A stretch of 64,000 nucleotides of DNA from Agrococcus sediminis (GCF_007923295.1 NZ_VOIR01000011.1:186001-250000), one strand, 5' to 3'. Positions 16,415 to 27,893 are shown, counted from the stretch's first letter. Numbers and translations are program-made. Notes: a model not told the origin generated them from the sequence alone.

Positions 16415-17818
16415 GTGCACATCGACGACCTGCTGGTTGAGCTGCCGGCCCCGCTCTCGATCCCGGCAGCCGACGTCGCCGCCGCCCGCAGTGACGACCT
16501 CGTGCTCGTCGTCCTCGACGACGACCCCACCGGCACCCAGTCGGTCGCCGGGCTGCCGGTGCTCACGCGCTGGGAGGCCGACGACCTCGACTGGGCGCTC
16601 GCGCAGGGCGCCCCGGCGGTCTACGTGCTGACGAACACGCGCTCGCTCAGCGAGGACGACGCCGCGCGCCGCAACCGCGAGGTCGTCGCCGTCGCGATCG
16701 CCGCCGCCGAGCGCGCGGGCCTGCGGGTCTCGTTCGTGAGCCGCAGCGACTCGACCCTGCGCGGCCACTTCCCGTTCGAGACCGATGTGCTGCGCGCCGC
16801 GGCCGCCGAGCACGGGGGAGCGGCGCCGCACCTGACCGTGCTCGTGCCGGCCTTCCCCGACTCCGGCCGCATCACGGTCGACGCCGTGCACTACTGGGTC
16901 GTCGACGGCGAGGCGACGCCAGTGGGCGAGACGCCGTTCGCGGCCGACGCCACCTTCGGCTACCGCTCCTCCGACCTGCGCGACTGGGTGGAGGAGAAGA
17001 CCGACGGCCGCATCCGCCGAGACGACGTCGCCGCGCTCACGCTCGGCATCATCCGCGCCGGCACCGACGCGGTCGTGTCGTTCCTCCGCGCCCTGCCCGC
17101 CGGCGCGGTCGTCGTCGTCGACGCGGTCGACGAGCACGACATGCGCCAGGTCGCGCTCGCGCTCCACGCGCTCGACCGCGAGGGCATCACGGCGCTGCTG
17201 CGCATCGGCCCGCCCTACCTGCGCGCGCACATCGGCCAGGAGATCGCCGAGCCCGTCACCGCCGACCGCATCGACTTCGCCCATGAGCGCGGCGGGCTCG
17301 TGGTCGTGGGCAGCCACGTGCCGCTCACCACCGCGCAGCTCGACGCGCTGCTCGCCGACCGCCCCGGCACCGCCACGGTCGAGCTCGACGTGCGCGCGCT
17401 CATCGACGACCGGCGCGAGCAGCACCTCGAGGAGCAGGCGGATGCGGTGGCCCGCGCCATCGGGTCGGGCTCGGTCATCGTGCACACGAGCCGCGAGCTC
17501 GTCACCGGCCGCGACGGCGAGGAGAGCCTCGAGATCGCCCGCCGCGTCTCCTCCGGCCTCGTCGAGCTCGTCGCCCGCGTGCTCGAGCTCGCGCCGCCGC
17601 GCTTCGTCATCGCGAAGGGCGGCATCACCTCGAGCGACGTGGCCTCCGAGGCGCTGCAGATCCGCAGAGCCGAGGTCGTCGGCCCGATGCTGCCCGGCAT
17701 CGTCTCGCTCTGGCAGCCGCAGGTGGGCCCCGCCGTCGGCATCCCCTACGTCGTCTTCGCCGGCAACGTCGGCGAGACCGCATCGCTCGCGCGCGTCGTC
17801 CGCACGCTCGCCGACTGA
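16415..17818 (+). CDS. Four-carbon acid sugar kinase (DUF1537, OtnK/DtnK family)
   Basis: 467 residues from a GTG with GAGGGAG upstream. The N-terminal substrate-binding signature is DDDPTGTQ at residues 35-42, followed by VSRSDSTLRGHFPFETDVL and VLVPAFPDSGR. The C-terminal nucleotide-binding domain contains RFVIAKGGITSSDVA and ends near GIPYVVFAGNVG. Family members phosphorylate 2-oxotetronates, D-threonate or D-erythronate in catabolic pathways. The exact substrate cannot be told from sequence. The aldolase and isomerase that normally accompany it are not in the window. Confidence 0.88.
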   Translation: MHIDDLLVELPAPLSIPAADVAAARSDDLVLVVLDDDPTGTQSVAGLPVLTRWEADDLDWALAQGAPAVYVLTNTRSLSEDDAARRNREVVAVAIAAAERAGLRVSFVSRSDSTLRGHFPFETDVLRAAAAEHGGAAPHLTVLVPAFPDSGRITVDAVHYWVVDGEATPVGETPFAADATFGYRSSDLRDWVEEKTDGRIRRDDVAALTLGIIRAGTDAVVSFLRALPAGAVVVVDAVDEHDMRQVALALHALDREGITALLRIGPPYLRAHIGQEIAEPVTADRIDFAHERGGLVVVGSHVPLTTAQLDALLADRPGTATVELDVRALIDDRREQHLEEQADAVARAIGSGSVIVHTSRELVTGRDGEESLEIARRVSSGLVELVARVLELAPPRFVIAKGGITSSDVASEALQIRRAEVVGPMLPGIVSLWQPQVGPAVGIPYVVFAGNVGETASLARVVRTLAD

Positions 17819-17870
17819 TCGGCGCCCGGCCGCACCCCTCCTCCCGCCCGCATCGCAGAACGGAACAGCA

Positions 17871-18776
17871 ATGACCAGCACCAGCACCGTCGCCGTCATC
17901 GGCCTCGGCGCCATGGGCCTGCCCATGGCCGCGCGGCTCGCGCAGCGCTTCGACGTCCGAGGGTTCGACATCGCCGAGCAGCGCGTCGAGCTCGCCGCCG
18001 AGCAGGGCGTCGCGCCCGCATCGTCCGCCGCGGAGGCGGTCGCCGGCGCCCAGGTCGTGCTCGTCGCGGTGCGCACGGGCGAGCATCTGCTCGAGCTGCT
18101 CTTCGGCGAGTCGGGCCTCGCCGACCACCTCGCCGAGGGGGCGGCCGTCGTGCTCACGAGCACGGTGGGCACCGATGGCATCGCCGAGATCGCCGACCGG
18201 CTCGCGTCCTCCGGTGCGCACCTCGTGGACGCGCCGCTCTCCGGCGGACCCGTGCGGGCCGGCGACGGCGACCTGCTCATCGTCGTCGGCGCCGAGCCGG
18301 CCGCACTCGAGACCGCGCGCCCGGTGCTCGAGCAGCTGTCGTCGACGCTGTCGATCGTGGGCGAACGGCCCGGCGACGGCCAGGCGCTCAAGACCGTCAA
18401 CCAGCTGCTGTGCGGCGTGCACATCGCGGCCGCCGCCGAGGCGCTCGCGCTCGCCGACGCGCTCGGCCTCGACCGCGAGCGCACCCTCGAGGCGCTCACC
18501 GCCGGCGCGGCCGGCTCGTTCATGCTCGGCAACCGCGGCCCGCGGGCGCTGCAGGCCTACGACGAGGGCGGCGCCGAGGTGCTGAGCCGCCTCGACATCT
18601 TCGTGAAGGACATGGGGATCGTGGGCGCGGCGGCCCGCGCGCACCACCTGGCGGCGCCCGTCGCCGCCGCCGCCGAGCAGCTGTTCCTGCTCGGCGAGGC
18701 GCAGGGCCTCGGCGAGCTCGACGACTCCGCGGTCATCCGCGTGGTGGCGCCCACGAGGCGCGGCGACGCGGCCTGA
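17871..18776 (+). CDS. NAD-dependent dehydrogenase, 3-hydroxyisobutyrate/LtnD-like
   Basis: 301 residues. The Rossmann motif is VAVIGLGAMGLPMAARL at the N-terminus. VDAPLSGGPVRAGDGDLL is the family substrate-binding block, and ALKTVNQLLCGVHIAAAAEAL carries the catalytic lysine. Such enzymes oxidise beta-hydroxyacids. Next to a DUF1537 kinase it is probably an L-threonate or D-erythronate 2-dehydrogenase feeding that kinase (inference). It lies 52 bases downstream of the kinase gene. Confidence 0.87.
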   Translation: MTSTSTVAVIGLGAMGLPMAARLAQRFDVRGFDIAEQRVELAAEQGVAPASSAAEAVAGAQVVLVAVRTGEHLLELLFGESGLADHLAEGAAVVLTSTVGTDGIAEIADRLASSGAHLVDAPLSGGPVRAGDGDLLIVVGAEPAALETARPVLEQLSSTLSIVGERPGDGQALKTVNQLLCGVHIAAAAEALALADALGLDRERTLEALTAGAAGSFMLGNRGPRALQAYDEGGAEVLSRLDIFVKDMGIVGAAARAHHLAAPVAAAAEQLFLLGEAQGLGELDDSAVIRVVAPTRRGDAA

Positions 18777-18789
18777 CGGATGCGTCGCT

Positions 18790-18819
18790 CGGGTCCGGTG
18801 CCGGAGGGTGCCGGGCCCG
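18790..18819 (+). terminator. Probable terminator after the dehydrogenase gene
   Basis: A 10-bp stem (18790-18799 with 18810-18819, two G-U pairs) and a 10-base loop, 13 bases after the stop. No T run. Confidence 0.45.
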
Positions 18820-18982
18820 TCGTCGTTCCGGCGGGGTATCCACCTCCGTGCCGAACCGGCCCGCGCAGGCCCGCGGACGCATCCTGGGCCTCAGAACGCG
18901 AGAACGCCGGTGTGTTCTGTCCTCAGACTGACGGATCGGCGCTCAGAGGCGCGTTCGGCACCGGCTCCACCGCCTCGCGGGG

Positions 18983-21067
<2,085 letters not shown>

Positions 21068-21083
21068 GCCTCGGAGACCGACG

Positions 21084-23732
21084 ATGACTGACGAGACCCC
21101 CACCGCCGAGCCCTTCGACCGCGACGCACCCAACCACGGCGCGATCGAGCAGGTCGACCTGCAGATCGAGATGCAGCGGTCGTACCTCGACTACGCGATG
21201 AGCGTCATCGTCGGGCGCGCGCTGCCCGAGGTGCGCGACGGACTGAAGCCGGTGCACCGCCGCGTGCTCTACGCGATGTACGACGGCGGCTACCGCCCCG
21301 ACAAGGCGTTCTCGAAGTGCTCGCGCGTCGTCGGCGACGTCATGGGGCAGTTCCACCCGCACGGCGACTCGGCCATCTACGACGCGCTCGTGCGCCTCGT
21401 GCAGCCGTGGAGCCTCCGCTACCCCCTCGCGCTCGGCCAGGGCAACTTCGGCTCCGCCGGCGACGACGAGGCCGCCGCCGCCCGGTACACCGAGACGAAG
21501 ATGTCGCAGCTCGCCATGGAGATGGTGCGCGACATCGACGAGGACACCGTCGACTTCCAGGACAACTACGACGGCCGCACGCAGGAGCCGTCCGTCCTGC
21601 CCGCCCGGTTCCCCAACCTGCTCGTCAACGGCTCGGTCGGCATCGCCGTCGGCATGGCCACGAACATCCCGCCCCACAACCTCCGCGAGGTCGCCGACGG
21701 CGCGATCTGGCACCTCGAGCACCCGGATGCGTCGAGGGAGGAGCTGCAGGCGGCGCTCGTCGCGCGCATCCACGGCCCCGACTTCCCGACGGGCGCGCAG
21801 ATCCTCGGCACCCGCGGCATCCAGGAGGCGTACCGCACCGGTCGCGGCTCGATCACGATGCGCGCGGTCGTCACGGTCGAGGAGGTGCAGGGCCGCACCG
21901 CGCTCGTCGTCACCGAGCTGCCGTACCAGGTGAACCCCGACCGCCTCGCGGTGCGCATCGCCGACCTCGTGAAGGACGGCAAGCTGCAGGGCATCGCGAA
22001 CCTCGAGGACCAGACCTCGGGCCGCACCGGCCAGCGCCTCGTCATCACGCTCAAGCGCGACGCGGTCGCGAAGGTCGTGCTCAACAACCTCTACAAGCAC
22101 ACGCAGCTGCAGGAGAACTTCGGCGCGAACATGCTCGCGATCGTCGACGGCGTGCCGCGCACGCTGCCGATCGACGGCTTCATCACGCACTGGGCCGACC
22201 ACCAGGTCGAGGTCATCGTGCGGCGCACGCAGTTCCGCCTCGCCAAGGCCGAGGACCGCATGCACATCCTGCGCGGCTACCTCAAGGCCCTCGACGCGCT
22301 CGACGACGTGATCGCGCTCATCCGCCGCTCGCCCACGCCCGACGAGGCGCGCACGGGCCTCATGGAGCTGCTCGAGATCGACAAGCGGCAGGCCGACGCC
22401 ATCCTCGAGCTGCAGCTGCGCCGGCTCGCCGCGCTCGAGCGCCAGAAGATCCACGACGAGGCCGACGAGCTCGAGCGCCAGATCACCGACTTCCGCGACA
22501 TCCTCGCCAAGCCCGAGCGCCAGCGCTCGATCATCGTCGACGAGCTGACCGAGATCGTCGCGAAGTTCGGCGACGACCGCCGCACCGAGATCATGCACGG
22601 CTACGACGGCGACGTGTCGATGGAGGACCTCATCCCCGAGGAGCAGGTCGTGGTGAGCCTCACGACCGGCGGCTACATCAAGCGCACCCGCATCGACCAG
22701 TACCGCGCGCAGCACCGCGGCGGCAAGGGCGTGCGCGGCGCGCAGCTGCGCAGCGACGACGTCGTCGAGCACTTCAGCGTCAACTCGACGCACGACTGGA
22801 TGCTGTTCTTCACCAACCGCGGACGCGTCTACCGGATGAAGGCGTACGAGATCGCCGAGGCCGGCCGCGACGCGAAGGGGCAGCACGTCGCCAACCTGCT
22901 CGCGTTCCAGCCCGACGAGCAGGTGCAGACGGTGCTCACGCTGCGCGACTACCAGCAGGCCGAGTACCTCGTGCTCGCGACGCAGCAGGGGCAGGTGAAG
23001 AAGACGCGCCTCGAGCTGTACGACACGAACCGCACCGGCGGCATCATCGCGATCAACCTCGCCGACGACGACCGCCTCATCTCGGCGATGCTCGCGAACT
23101 CCGACGACGAGATCCTCGTGGTGACGACGCTCGGCCGCGCGGCCCGCTTCGCCGCCACCGACGAGGCGCTGCGGCCCATGGGCCGCGCCACCGGCGGCGT
23201 GCGCGGCATCCGCTTGCGCGACGACGACCAGGCGCTCGCCGCCATGGTGATCGGCGACGAGGGCTACGTCTTCGTCGTCACCGAGCAGGGCTTCGGCAAG
23301 AAGACGAAGGTCGCCGACTACCCGACGAAGGGCCGCGGCACGCAGGGCGTGCTCACCTTCGCCTCTGGCGACCACGACCGCGGCACGCTCGTCGGCGCGA
23401 CGATCGTGCACGACGGCGACGAGCTGCTGCTCATCCGCACCTCCGGCAAGGTCATCCGCTCGAGCGTCGACGAGGTCGAGGCACGGGGCCGCACCACGAT
23501 GGGCGTGCAGTTCGCCGAGAAGTCGGCCACCGACCTGGTGATCTCGATCGCCCGCAACGTCGAGCGCGACGTCGAGGAGGAGGTCGCCGAGGCCGCACCG
23601 ACGGCCGCCGCCGACGCATCCGCCGCCGAGGCGCCGACCGCGGCCGCGGAGGCGGAGGGCGCTATCGTGGACGCCACGGACCCGGCAGACGCCGACCGCA
23701 CGGACGACGTCACCGAGGAGACCGACGAATGA
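21084..23732 (+). CDS. gyrA: DNA gyrase subunit A
   Basis: 882 residues. The catalytic tyrosine is in ARYTETKMS. The quinolone-determining region reads [14 protein letters not shown], with Ser at the position corresponding to E. coli Ser83, the usual quinolone-susceptible residue. The C-terminal beta-pinwheel carries the GyrA box variant [10 protein letters not shown]. After about residue 835 there is an Ala/Glu/Asp-rich tail of roughly 45 residues that looks disordered. It lies 16 bases after gyrB; the stop overlaps the next gene. Confidence 0.97.
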   Translation: MTDETPTAEPFDRDAPNHGAIEQVDLQIEMQRSYLDYAMSVIVGRALPEVRDGLKPVHRRVLYAMYDGGYRPDKAFSKCSRVVGDVMGQFHPHGDSAIYDALVRLVQPWSLRYPLALGQGNFGSAGDDEAAAARYTETKMSQLAMEMVRDIDEDTVDFQDNYDGRTQEPSVLPARFPNLLVNGSVGIAVGMATNIPPHNLREVADGAIWHLEHPDASREELQAALVARIHGPDFPTGAQILGTRGIQEAYRTGRGSITMRAVVTVEEVQGRTALVVTELPYQVNPDRLAVRIADLVKDGKLQGIANLEDQTSGRTGQRLVITLKRDAVAKVVLNNLYKHTQLQENFGANMLAIVDGVPRTLPIDGFITHWADHQVEVIVRRTQFRLAKAEDRMHILRGYLKALDALDDVIALIRRSPTPDEARTGLMELLEIDKRQADAILELQLRRLAALERQKIHDEADELERQITDFRDILAKPERQRSIIVDELTEIVAKFGDDRRTEIMHGYDGDVSMEDLIPEEQVVVSLTTGGYIKRTRIDQYRAQHRGGKGVRGAQLRSDDVVEHFSVNSTHDWMLFFTNRGRVYRMKAYEIAEAGRDAKGQHVANLLAFQPDEQVQTVLTLRDYQQAEYLVLATQQGQVKKTRLELYDTNRTGGIIAINLADDDRLISAMLANSDDEILVVTTLGRAARFAATDEALRPMGRATGGVRGIRLRDDDQALAAMVIGDEGYVFVVTEQGFGKKTKVADYPTKGRGTQGVLTFASGDHDRGTLVGATIVHDGDELLLIRTSGKVIRSSVDEVEARGRTTMGVQFAEKSATDLVISIARNVERDVEEEVAEAAPTAAADASAAEAPTAAAEAEGAIVDATDPADADRTDDVTEETDE

Positions 23733-24136
23733 GCATCGCCGAGAAGCTGCAGAGCAAGTCGCCTCGCCGCAGCGGATCGAGCAAGCAGGTGCGCCTGCGG
23801 CTCGTGCACATCGACTTCTGGTCGGCGATGAAGGTGTCGGCCGTGCTGGGCCTCGTGCTCGGCATCGTGCAGCTCGTCGTCACCTTCGTGGTGTGGACGC
23901 TGCTGCAGATCGTCGGCCTGTTCGGCAAGGTCGACGAGGTGATGCGCGACATCCTCGCCGACCCCGACTTCGCGATCACGTCGCTGCTGTCGCTGCCGCA
24001 GGTGATGATGTTCACGCTGCTCGTCGCGGTGCTGAACTTCGTCGTCATCACGGTGCTGGGCGCGGTCATCGCCGTGCTCTACAACCTGTCGGTGCGCCTC
24101 ACGGGCGGCCTGCAGGTCGGCTTCGCCAATCAGTAG
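23729..24136 (+). CDS. DUF3566 membrane protein
   Basis: 135 residues with a basic N-terminus ([22 protein letters not shown]) and two strongly hydrophobic segments ([21 protein letters not shown] and [21 protein letters not shown]). The DUF3566 protein directly after gyrA is a conserved actinobacterial feature; the mycobacterial homologue is CwsA-like and linked to cell shape. ATG overlaps the gyrA stop (ATGA). Confidence 0.9.
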   Translation: MSIAEKLQSKSPRRSGSSKQVRLRLVHIDFWSAMKVSAVLGLVLGIVQLVVTFVVWTLLQIVGLFGKVDEVMRDILADPDFAITSLLSLPQVMMFTLLVAVLNFVVITVLGAVIAVLYNLSVRLTGGLQVGFANQ

Positions 24137-24211
24137 GTCGGTTCGTCGCGGGCATCGACCCGACCGGGTCCTGCGGGCCCTGCGGGTCTGGTAGAGTCGA
24201 TGCTTGTGCTC

Positions 24212-24285
24212 GGGGCTATAGCTCAGGCGGTTAGAGCGCTTCGCTGATAACGAAGAGGTCCATGGTTCGAGTCCATGTAGCCCCA
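24212..24285 (+). tRNA. tRNA-Ile (GAT)
   Basis: Cloverleaf of 74 bases. Acceptor GGGGCTA pairs with TAGCCCC, the anticodon stem CTTCG/CGAAG encloses the loop CTGATAA with anticodon GAT, and the T loop is GTTCGAG. The CCA end is encoded (24286-24288). A TAGAGT -10-like hexamer lies at 24192-24197. The downstream gyrA partner tRNA pair Ile-Ala is conserved in actinobacteria. Confidence 0.96.
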
Positions 24286-24317
24286 CCACGCACGACTCCC
24301 ACGGCCGTCACGGCCAC

Positions 24318-24390
24318 GGGGCCTTAGCTCAGTTGGTAGAGCGCCTGCTTTGCAAGCAGGATGTCGGGAGTTCGATTCTCCCAGGCTCCA
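24318..24390 (+). tRNA. tRNA-Ala (TGC)
   Basis: Cloverleaf of 73 bases: acceptor GGGGCCT pairs with AGGCTCC (one G-U), anticodon stem CCTGC/GCAGG around TTTGCAA with anticodon TGC, T arm GGGAG/CTCCC. CCA is not encoded, unlike the neighbouring tRNA-Ile. Confidence 0.96.
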
Positions 24391-24443
24391 CGGTCAGCCC
24401 CGCTCCGGCGGGGCTCTCGTCGTCTCCGGCCCCTCCTTCCACT

Positions 24444-24459
24444 CGGTCGAGGAGCGCGC
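24444..24459 (-). repeat. Half copy of the palindromic element
   Basis: CGGTCGAGGAGCGCGC repeats the outer end of the 45-bp element; the hairpin half is missing. It lies 36 bases before the full copy at 24480. Confidence 0.55.
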
Positions 24460-24479
24460 AGGCCTCCCCTTTCTCCGCT

Positions 24480-24524
24480 TGGTCGAGGAGCGCGCCGCCT
24501 CCGGCGGCACGCGTCACGAGACCA
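24480..24524 (-). repeat. Palindromic element, full copy upstream of the GIY-YIG gene
   Basis: About 45 bases. Read on the minus strand it begins GGTCTCGTGACGCGTGCCGCC and ends GGCGCGCTCCTCGACCA. It differs from the copies at 24917 and 25007 at only two loop positions, and is inverted relative to them. It lies in the 209-base gap between tRNA-Ala and the nuclease gene. Confidence 0.8.
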
Positions 24525-24599
24525 CCCGCGCTCAGCGACTGTCCACAGGCGAGCGCTCCACCGCACGACCGGCAGCACGCGCCATGCCATCGTGCCGCG

Positions 24600-24908
24600 A
24601 TGCCCCACATGTACATCCTCGAATGCTCCGACGGGTCGTTCTATGTCGGCAGCACCTGGGACGCCGACTACCGCCTCGCCCAGCACCAGCGCGGGGAGGG
24701 ATCCCAGTACACGAAGCGGCGGCTGCCCGTGAAGCTCGTCTACTGCGAGTACTTCGAGCGCAGGGATGAGGCATACTGGGCGGAGAAGCAGGTGCAGGGA
24801 TGGAGCCGACGCAAGCGGCTCGCGCTGATCGAGGGGCGAGCGGATGCGCTGCCCGGCTCGACGGGGAGGCGCCGAGCGCGCGTGGGCGAGCCTGGGGACA
24901 GTCGCTGA
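24600..24908 (+). CDS. GIY-YIG nuclease family protein (UPF0213-like)
   Basis: 102 residues. The GIY-YIG core is degenerate in spelling but clear: MYILECSDGSFYVGSTWD (YIL for GIY, YVG for YIG), followed by the catalytic-type arginine region DYRLAQHQRG, the KRRLPVKLVYCEYF strand and the glutamate segment EAYWAEKQVQGWSRRKRLALI. Stand-alone proteins of this length are single-domain endonucleases of uncertain role. The gene is bracketed by inverted copies of a palindromic element, which could make it the enzyme partner of that repeat (inference). The ATG at 24600 is chosen; ATG at 24609 is an alternative. Confidence 0.88.
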   Translation: MPHMYILECSDGSFYVGSTWDADYRLAQHQRGEGSQYTKRRLPVKLVYCEYFERRDEAYWAEKQVQGWSRRKRLALIEGRADALPGSTGRRRARVGEPGDSR

Positions 24909-24916
24909 GGTGCACC

Positions 24917-24961
24917 TGGTCTCGTGACGCGTGCCGCCTGCGGCGGCGCGCTCCTCGACCA
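24917..24961 (+). repeat. Palindromic element, full copy 1 downstream of the GIY-YIG gene
   Basis: 45 bases beginning TGGTCTCGTGACGCG and ending GCGCTCCTCGACCA with a hairpin GCCGCC-TGC-GGCGGC in the middle. It begins eight bases after the nuclease stop and is identical to 25007-25051. Confidence 0.85.
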
Positions 24962-24974
24962 AGGGGGTAGGCGC

Positions 24975-24991
24975 GACGCGGTCCTCGACCA
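24975..24991 (+). repeat. Half copy of the palindromic element
   Basis: GACGCGGTCCTCGACCA matches only the right end of the element. It lies between the two full copies. Confidence 0.5.
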
Positions 24992-25006
24992 GGCGGGGAC
25001 GGCGGG

Positions 25007-25051
25007 TGGTCTCGTGACGCGTGCCGCCTGCGGCGGCGCGCTCCTCGACCA
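25007..25051 (+). repeat. Palindromic element, full copy 2 downstream of the GIY-YIG gene
   Basis: Identical over 45 bases to 24917-24961, in direct orientation to it. It ends about 40 bases before the start of the ThrE-like gene, so its hairpin would lie in that gene's leader. Confidence 0.85.
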
Positions 25052-25090
25052 AGTGGGAGGGGGCGGTGGGCGGGTGCGAGGATGGAGGCG

Positions 25091-26482
25091 ATGGACGAGC
25101 GGCAGGACTGGCGGCAGCGCATCGCGCGCGCGATCCGCACCGACCCGGCATCGCGACCCATGACCGAGGCGCTCCTCACGATCGACGAGGTGCACGCGCG
25201 GAAGGTCATCGACCTCGCGATGCGGATCGCCGAGGCGCTCACGGCCGTCGGCGCATCCGCCAACGACGTCACGCTCGCCACCGCTCGCGTCGCCGCGGCG
25301 CTCGGCATCAAGCCGGTGCACGTCGACGTCACCTACAACTCGATCGGCGTCTCGTACCACCGCAACCACGACGATCTGCCCATCACGCTGCTGCGGGTCG
25401 TGCGCGCGCCGGTGCCCGACCACGCCAAGCTGCAGCGCCTGCAGGCGCTCGTCGTCGAGATCGAGCACGGCCTCGAGCTCGAGCAGGCCCGCTCCCGCTT
25501 CCACGCGATCCGTCGCACGCCCTTCATGTACCGGCCCACGTTCGTCGTGCTCGCGCAGGGGATGCTCGCGGTCGGCGTGTGCGTGCTGTTCGGCGCGTCG
25601 TGGCTCATCGCCGCGATCACCTTCCTCGCCTCGTGCGCCGCCGCGGTCGCGCAGCGCGGCATGGCGCGGCTCCGCGTGCCGTTCTTCTTCTCTCAGATCG
25701 TCGGCGCGCTGGTCGTCACGGCGGCGGCCGCCGCGACCGGGGCGCTGTCGGAGCTCGGCGTGCCGATGCTCGAGGGCGTGCGGCCGTCGATCATCGTCGC
25801 GGCCGGCATCGTCCTCATGCTCGCCGGGCTCTCGGTGGTCGGCGCCGCTCAGGACGCGATCGACGGCTTCGCGCTCACCGCCGGCGGGCGCATCCTCGAG
25901 CTCGTCATGGCCACGCTCGGCGTCGTGCTGGGCATCCTCGGCGGCCTGTCGCTCGCGAGCTCGCTCGGCGCGGGCTTCGTGCTCACGAGCGACGCCCCCG
26001 CGCTCGGCGCCCTGCCGCTGCAGTTCAGCGGCGCGGTGATCATCGCGATCGCGGTCGCGGTCATGAACGGCGCCGGCCTGCGCACGACGCTCGTGAGCGC
26101 CGTGCTCGGCACGATCGCCTGGCTCGGCTACTCGGCCGGCACGGCGGGCGGGCTCGACGTCGCCGTCGCGAGCGGCCTCGGCGCGCTCATCGCGAGCTTC
26201 GTCGGCATCCTCATCGCCCACCGCCTCCACGTGCCGTCGATCGCCGTCACCACCGCCGCGATCGTGCCGCTCGTGCCCGGGTACGCGGTCTTCCGCGGCC
26301 TGCTCGAGCTCGTCGAGACCGACGGCTCGCCCACGAGCCTCATCATCGGCTTCGCGACCCTCATCGGCGCCGGCGCGATCGGCATCGCCCTCGCCTCCGG
26401 CGCGTCGCTCGGGCTCTTCCTCGGCGCGCCCTTCCGCGACACGGTCGAGAGCGTGATGCGCGGCAGGGGCCGCGCCCGCTGA
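25091..26482 (+). CDS. ThrE-like threonine/serine exporter
   Basis: 463 residues. The N-terminal cytosolic domain has the DUF1212 pattern (GASANDVTLATARVAAALGI, then VDVTYNSIGVSYHR), and about ten membrane segments follow from residue 150 on. The architecture is that of actinobacterial ThrE, which exports threonine and serine by proton antiport. ATG at 25091 is favoured by GAGG nine bases upstream; ATG at 25082 adds three residues and is possible. Confidence 0.85.
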   Translation: MDERQDWRQRIARAIRTDPASRPMTEALLTIDEVHARKVIDLAMRIAEALTAVGASANDVTLATARVAAALGIKPVHVDVTYNSIGVSYHRNHDDLPITLLRVVRAPVPDHAKLQRLQALVVEIEHGLELEQARSRFHAIRRTPFMYRPTFVVLAQGMLAVGVCVLFGASWLIAAITFLASCAAAVAQRGMARLRVPFFFSQIVGALVVTAAAAATGALSELGVPMLEGVRPSIIVAAGIVLMLAGLSVVGAAQDAIDGFALTAGGRILELVMATLGVVLGILGGLSLASSLGAGFVLTSDAPALGALPLQFSGAVIIAIAVAVMNGAGLRTTLVSAVLGTIAWLGYSAGTAGGLDVAVASGLGALIASFVGILIAHRLHVPSIAVTTAAIVPLVPGYAVFRGLLELVETDGSPTSLIIGFATLIGAGAIGIALASGASLGLFLGAPFRDTVESVMRGRGRAR

Positions 26483-26558
26483 TCCGGGCGCGCGCGCAGG
26501 CCCCCCGGCTACGGTGGGAGCGGCTGCTGCCGGCGCCTGCCGCAGCGGGGAGGTGACG

Positions 26559-27893
26559 ATGCAGCGCGAGCCCGACGGCGGCACCGACGAGGTCGGCGCG
26601 CTGCCCCGCACCCGATCGATCAGCCGCTGGGACCGGCTGTGGCGCCCGTTCTGGGTGCTGCCGATGGTGATCGTGGTCGCCGCGGTGCTCGCCGGCTACC
26701 TCGTGCCCGAGCTCGACCGGCTCGCGGCGGACGAGCTGCCCTACGTCTTCCCGGGCGGACCGAACGGCGCGCGCGACATGCTCGGCACGATCGCCGGCGC
26801 CATGATCTCGGTCACCGGCCTCGTCTTCTCGATCACCATGGTGGTGGTGCAGCTCGCGAGCAGCCAGTACAGCCCCCGCATCCTCGGCGACTTCCTCGCG
26901 AGCCGCACGACGCAGGTGACGCTCGGCATCTTCGCCGCGAGCTTCACGTACGCGCTCACGGTGCTGCGCTCGGTGATCGGGGAGTCGGGCGAGGGCGGCG
27001 CGTTCGTGCCCCAGCTGGCGGTGACGCTCGGCTTCCTCCTGGTGCTCGCGAGCGTCGGCATGTTCCTCGCGTTCATCCACCACATCACGCGGTCGATCCA
27101 GGTCTCCTCGATCGTGTCGAGCCTGGGCGACGACACGCTCGACGTCGTGCGGCGGTACTTCCCGGAGCCCTCGTCGCCGGGCGCCCGGCTCGGCGCGGTC
27201 CGCTGGGACGGCGAGGAGGGCCTCGAGCCGCAGACCGTCGCGGCCGAGGAGCACGGCGCGGTGGTCGAGCTCGACCACCGCGGGCTCGTGGCGCACGCCG
27301 CGGAGCACGACCTCGTGCTCGAGGTGCTGCTGCAGGTCGGCGACGCCGTGCCCGAGGGCCTGCCCGCGCTGCGCGTCTGGCGACCCGTCGGCTCGCCGCC
27401 GCTCGACGACGAGCGCCTCGCGCCCATCCGCCGCCTCGTGGCCGTCGAGCAGGATCGCGTGCTCAACCAGGATCCGGCGCTCGGCATCCGCAAGCTCGTC
27501 GACATCGCCGAGCGCGCGCTCTCGCCCGGCATCAACGACCCGACGACCGCGGTGCAGGTGCTCGACGAGCTGCACCGCATCCTCCGCCTCACCGTCACGC
27601 GGGCAGAGCTGCCCGCCCTCGTGTCGCGCGACGGCAGGCTGCGCCTCGTGCACCGGCCGCAGCGCGTCGAGCAGCTCATCGACCTCGCCATCGCCGAGCC
27701 GCTCCACTACGGCGAGGGGTCGCTGCAGGTGCCGCGACGCATCGCGGCCATGGTCGACGACCTCCGGGCGGTCGCGCTCGCCGAGCACCGACCGGCGCTC
27801 GAGCGGTGGGCGAGGCGGGCGGATGCGGTGGTGCGGACGCAGGAAGCGCGGCACGCGGGCGACCCACAGGCGCAGCCGGGGGACACCCCTTAG
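26559..27893 (+). CDS. DUF2254 membrane protein
   Basis: 444 residues. Hydrophobic segments lie near the N-terminus (VLPMVIVVAAVLAGYLV), then at MLGTIAGAMISVTGLVFSITMVVVQL and FVPQLAVTLGFLLVLASVGMFLAF; the second is followed by the typical DUF2254 phrase SSQYSPRILGDFL. The soluble C-terminal half contains LSPGINDPTTAVQVLD, a conserved family motif. Function unknown. ATG at 26559 has GGGGAGG in good position. Confidence 0.85.
   Translation: MQREPDGGTDEVGALPRTRSISRWDRLWRPFWVLPMVIVVAAVLAGYLVPELDRLAADELPYVFPGGPNGARDMLGTIAGAMISVTGLVFSITMVVVQLASSQYSPRILGDFLASRTTQVTLGIFAASFTYALTVLRSVIGESGEGGAFVPQLAVTLGFLLVLASVGMFLAFIHHITRSIQVSSIVSSLGDDTLDVVRRYFPEPSSPGARLGAVRWDGEEGLEPQTVAAEEHGAVVELDHRGLVAHAAEHDLVLEVLLQVGDAVPEGLPALRVWRPVGSPPLDDERLAPIRRLVAVEQDRVLNQDPALGIRKLVDIAERALSPGINDPTTAVQVLDELHRILRLTVTRAELPALVSRDGRLRLVHRPQRVEQLIDLAIAEPLHYGEGSLQVPRRIAAMVDDLRAVALAEHRPALERWARRADAVVRTQEARHAGDPQAQPGDTP

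Noticed and set aside
24480..25051. An insertion sequence or composite transposon around the GIY-YIG gene
   Set aside because: No transposase, no target-site duplication that I can see; the repeats are hairpin elements of 45 bp rather than terminal inverted repeats of an IS.
26225..26240. A CACGTG core as a further parS
   Set aside because: The flanks (CTCCACGTGCCG) match only the central hexamer and lie inside the ThrE-like coding sequence. The same applies to a few other CACGTG or GCACGTGC cores.
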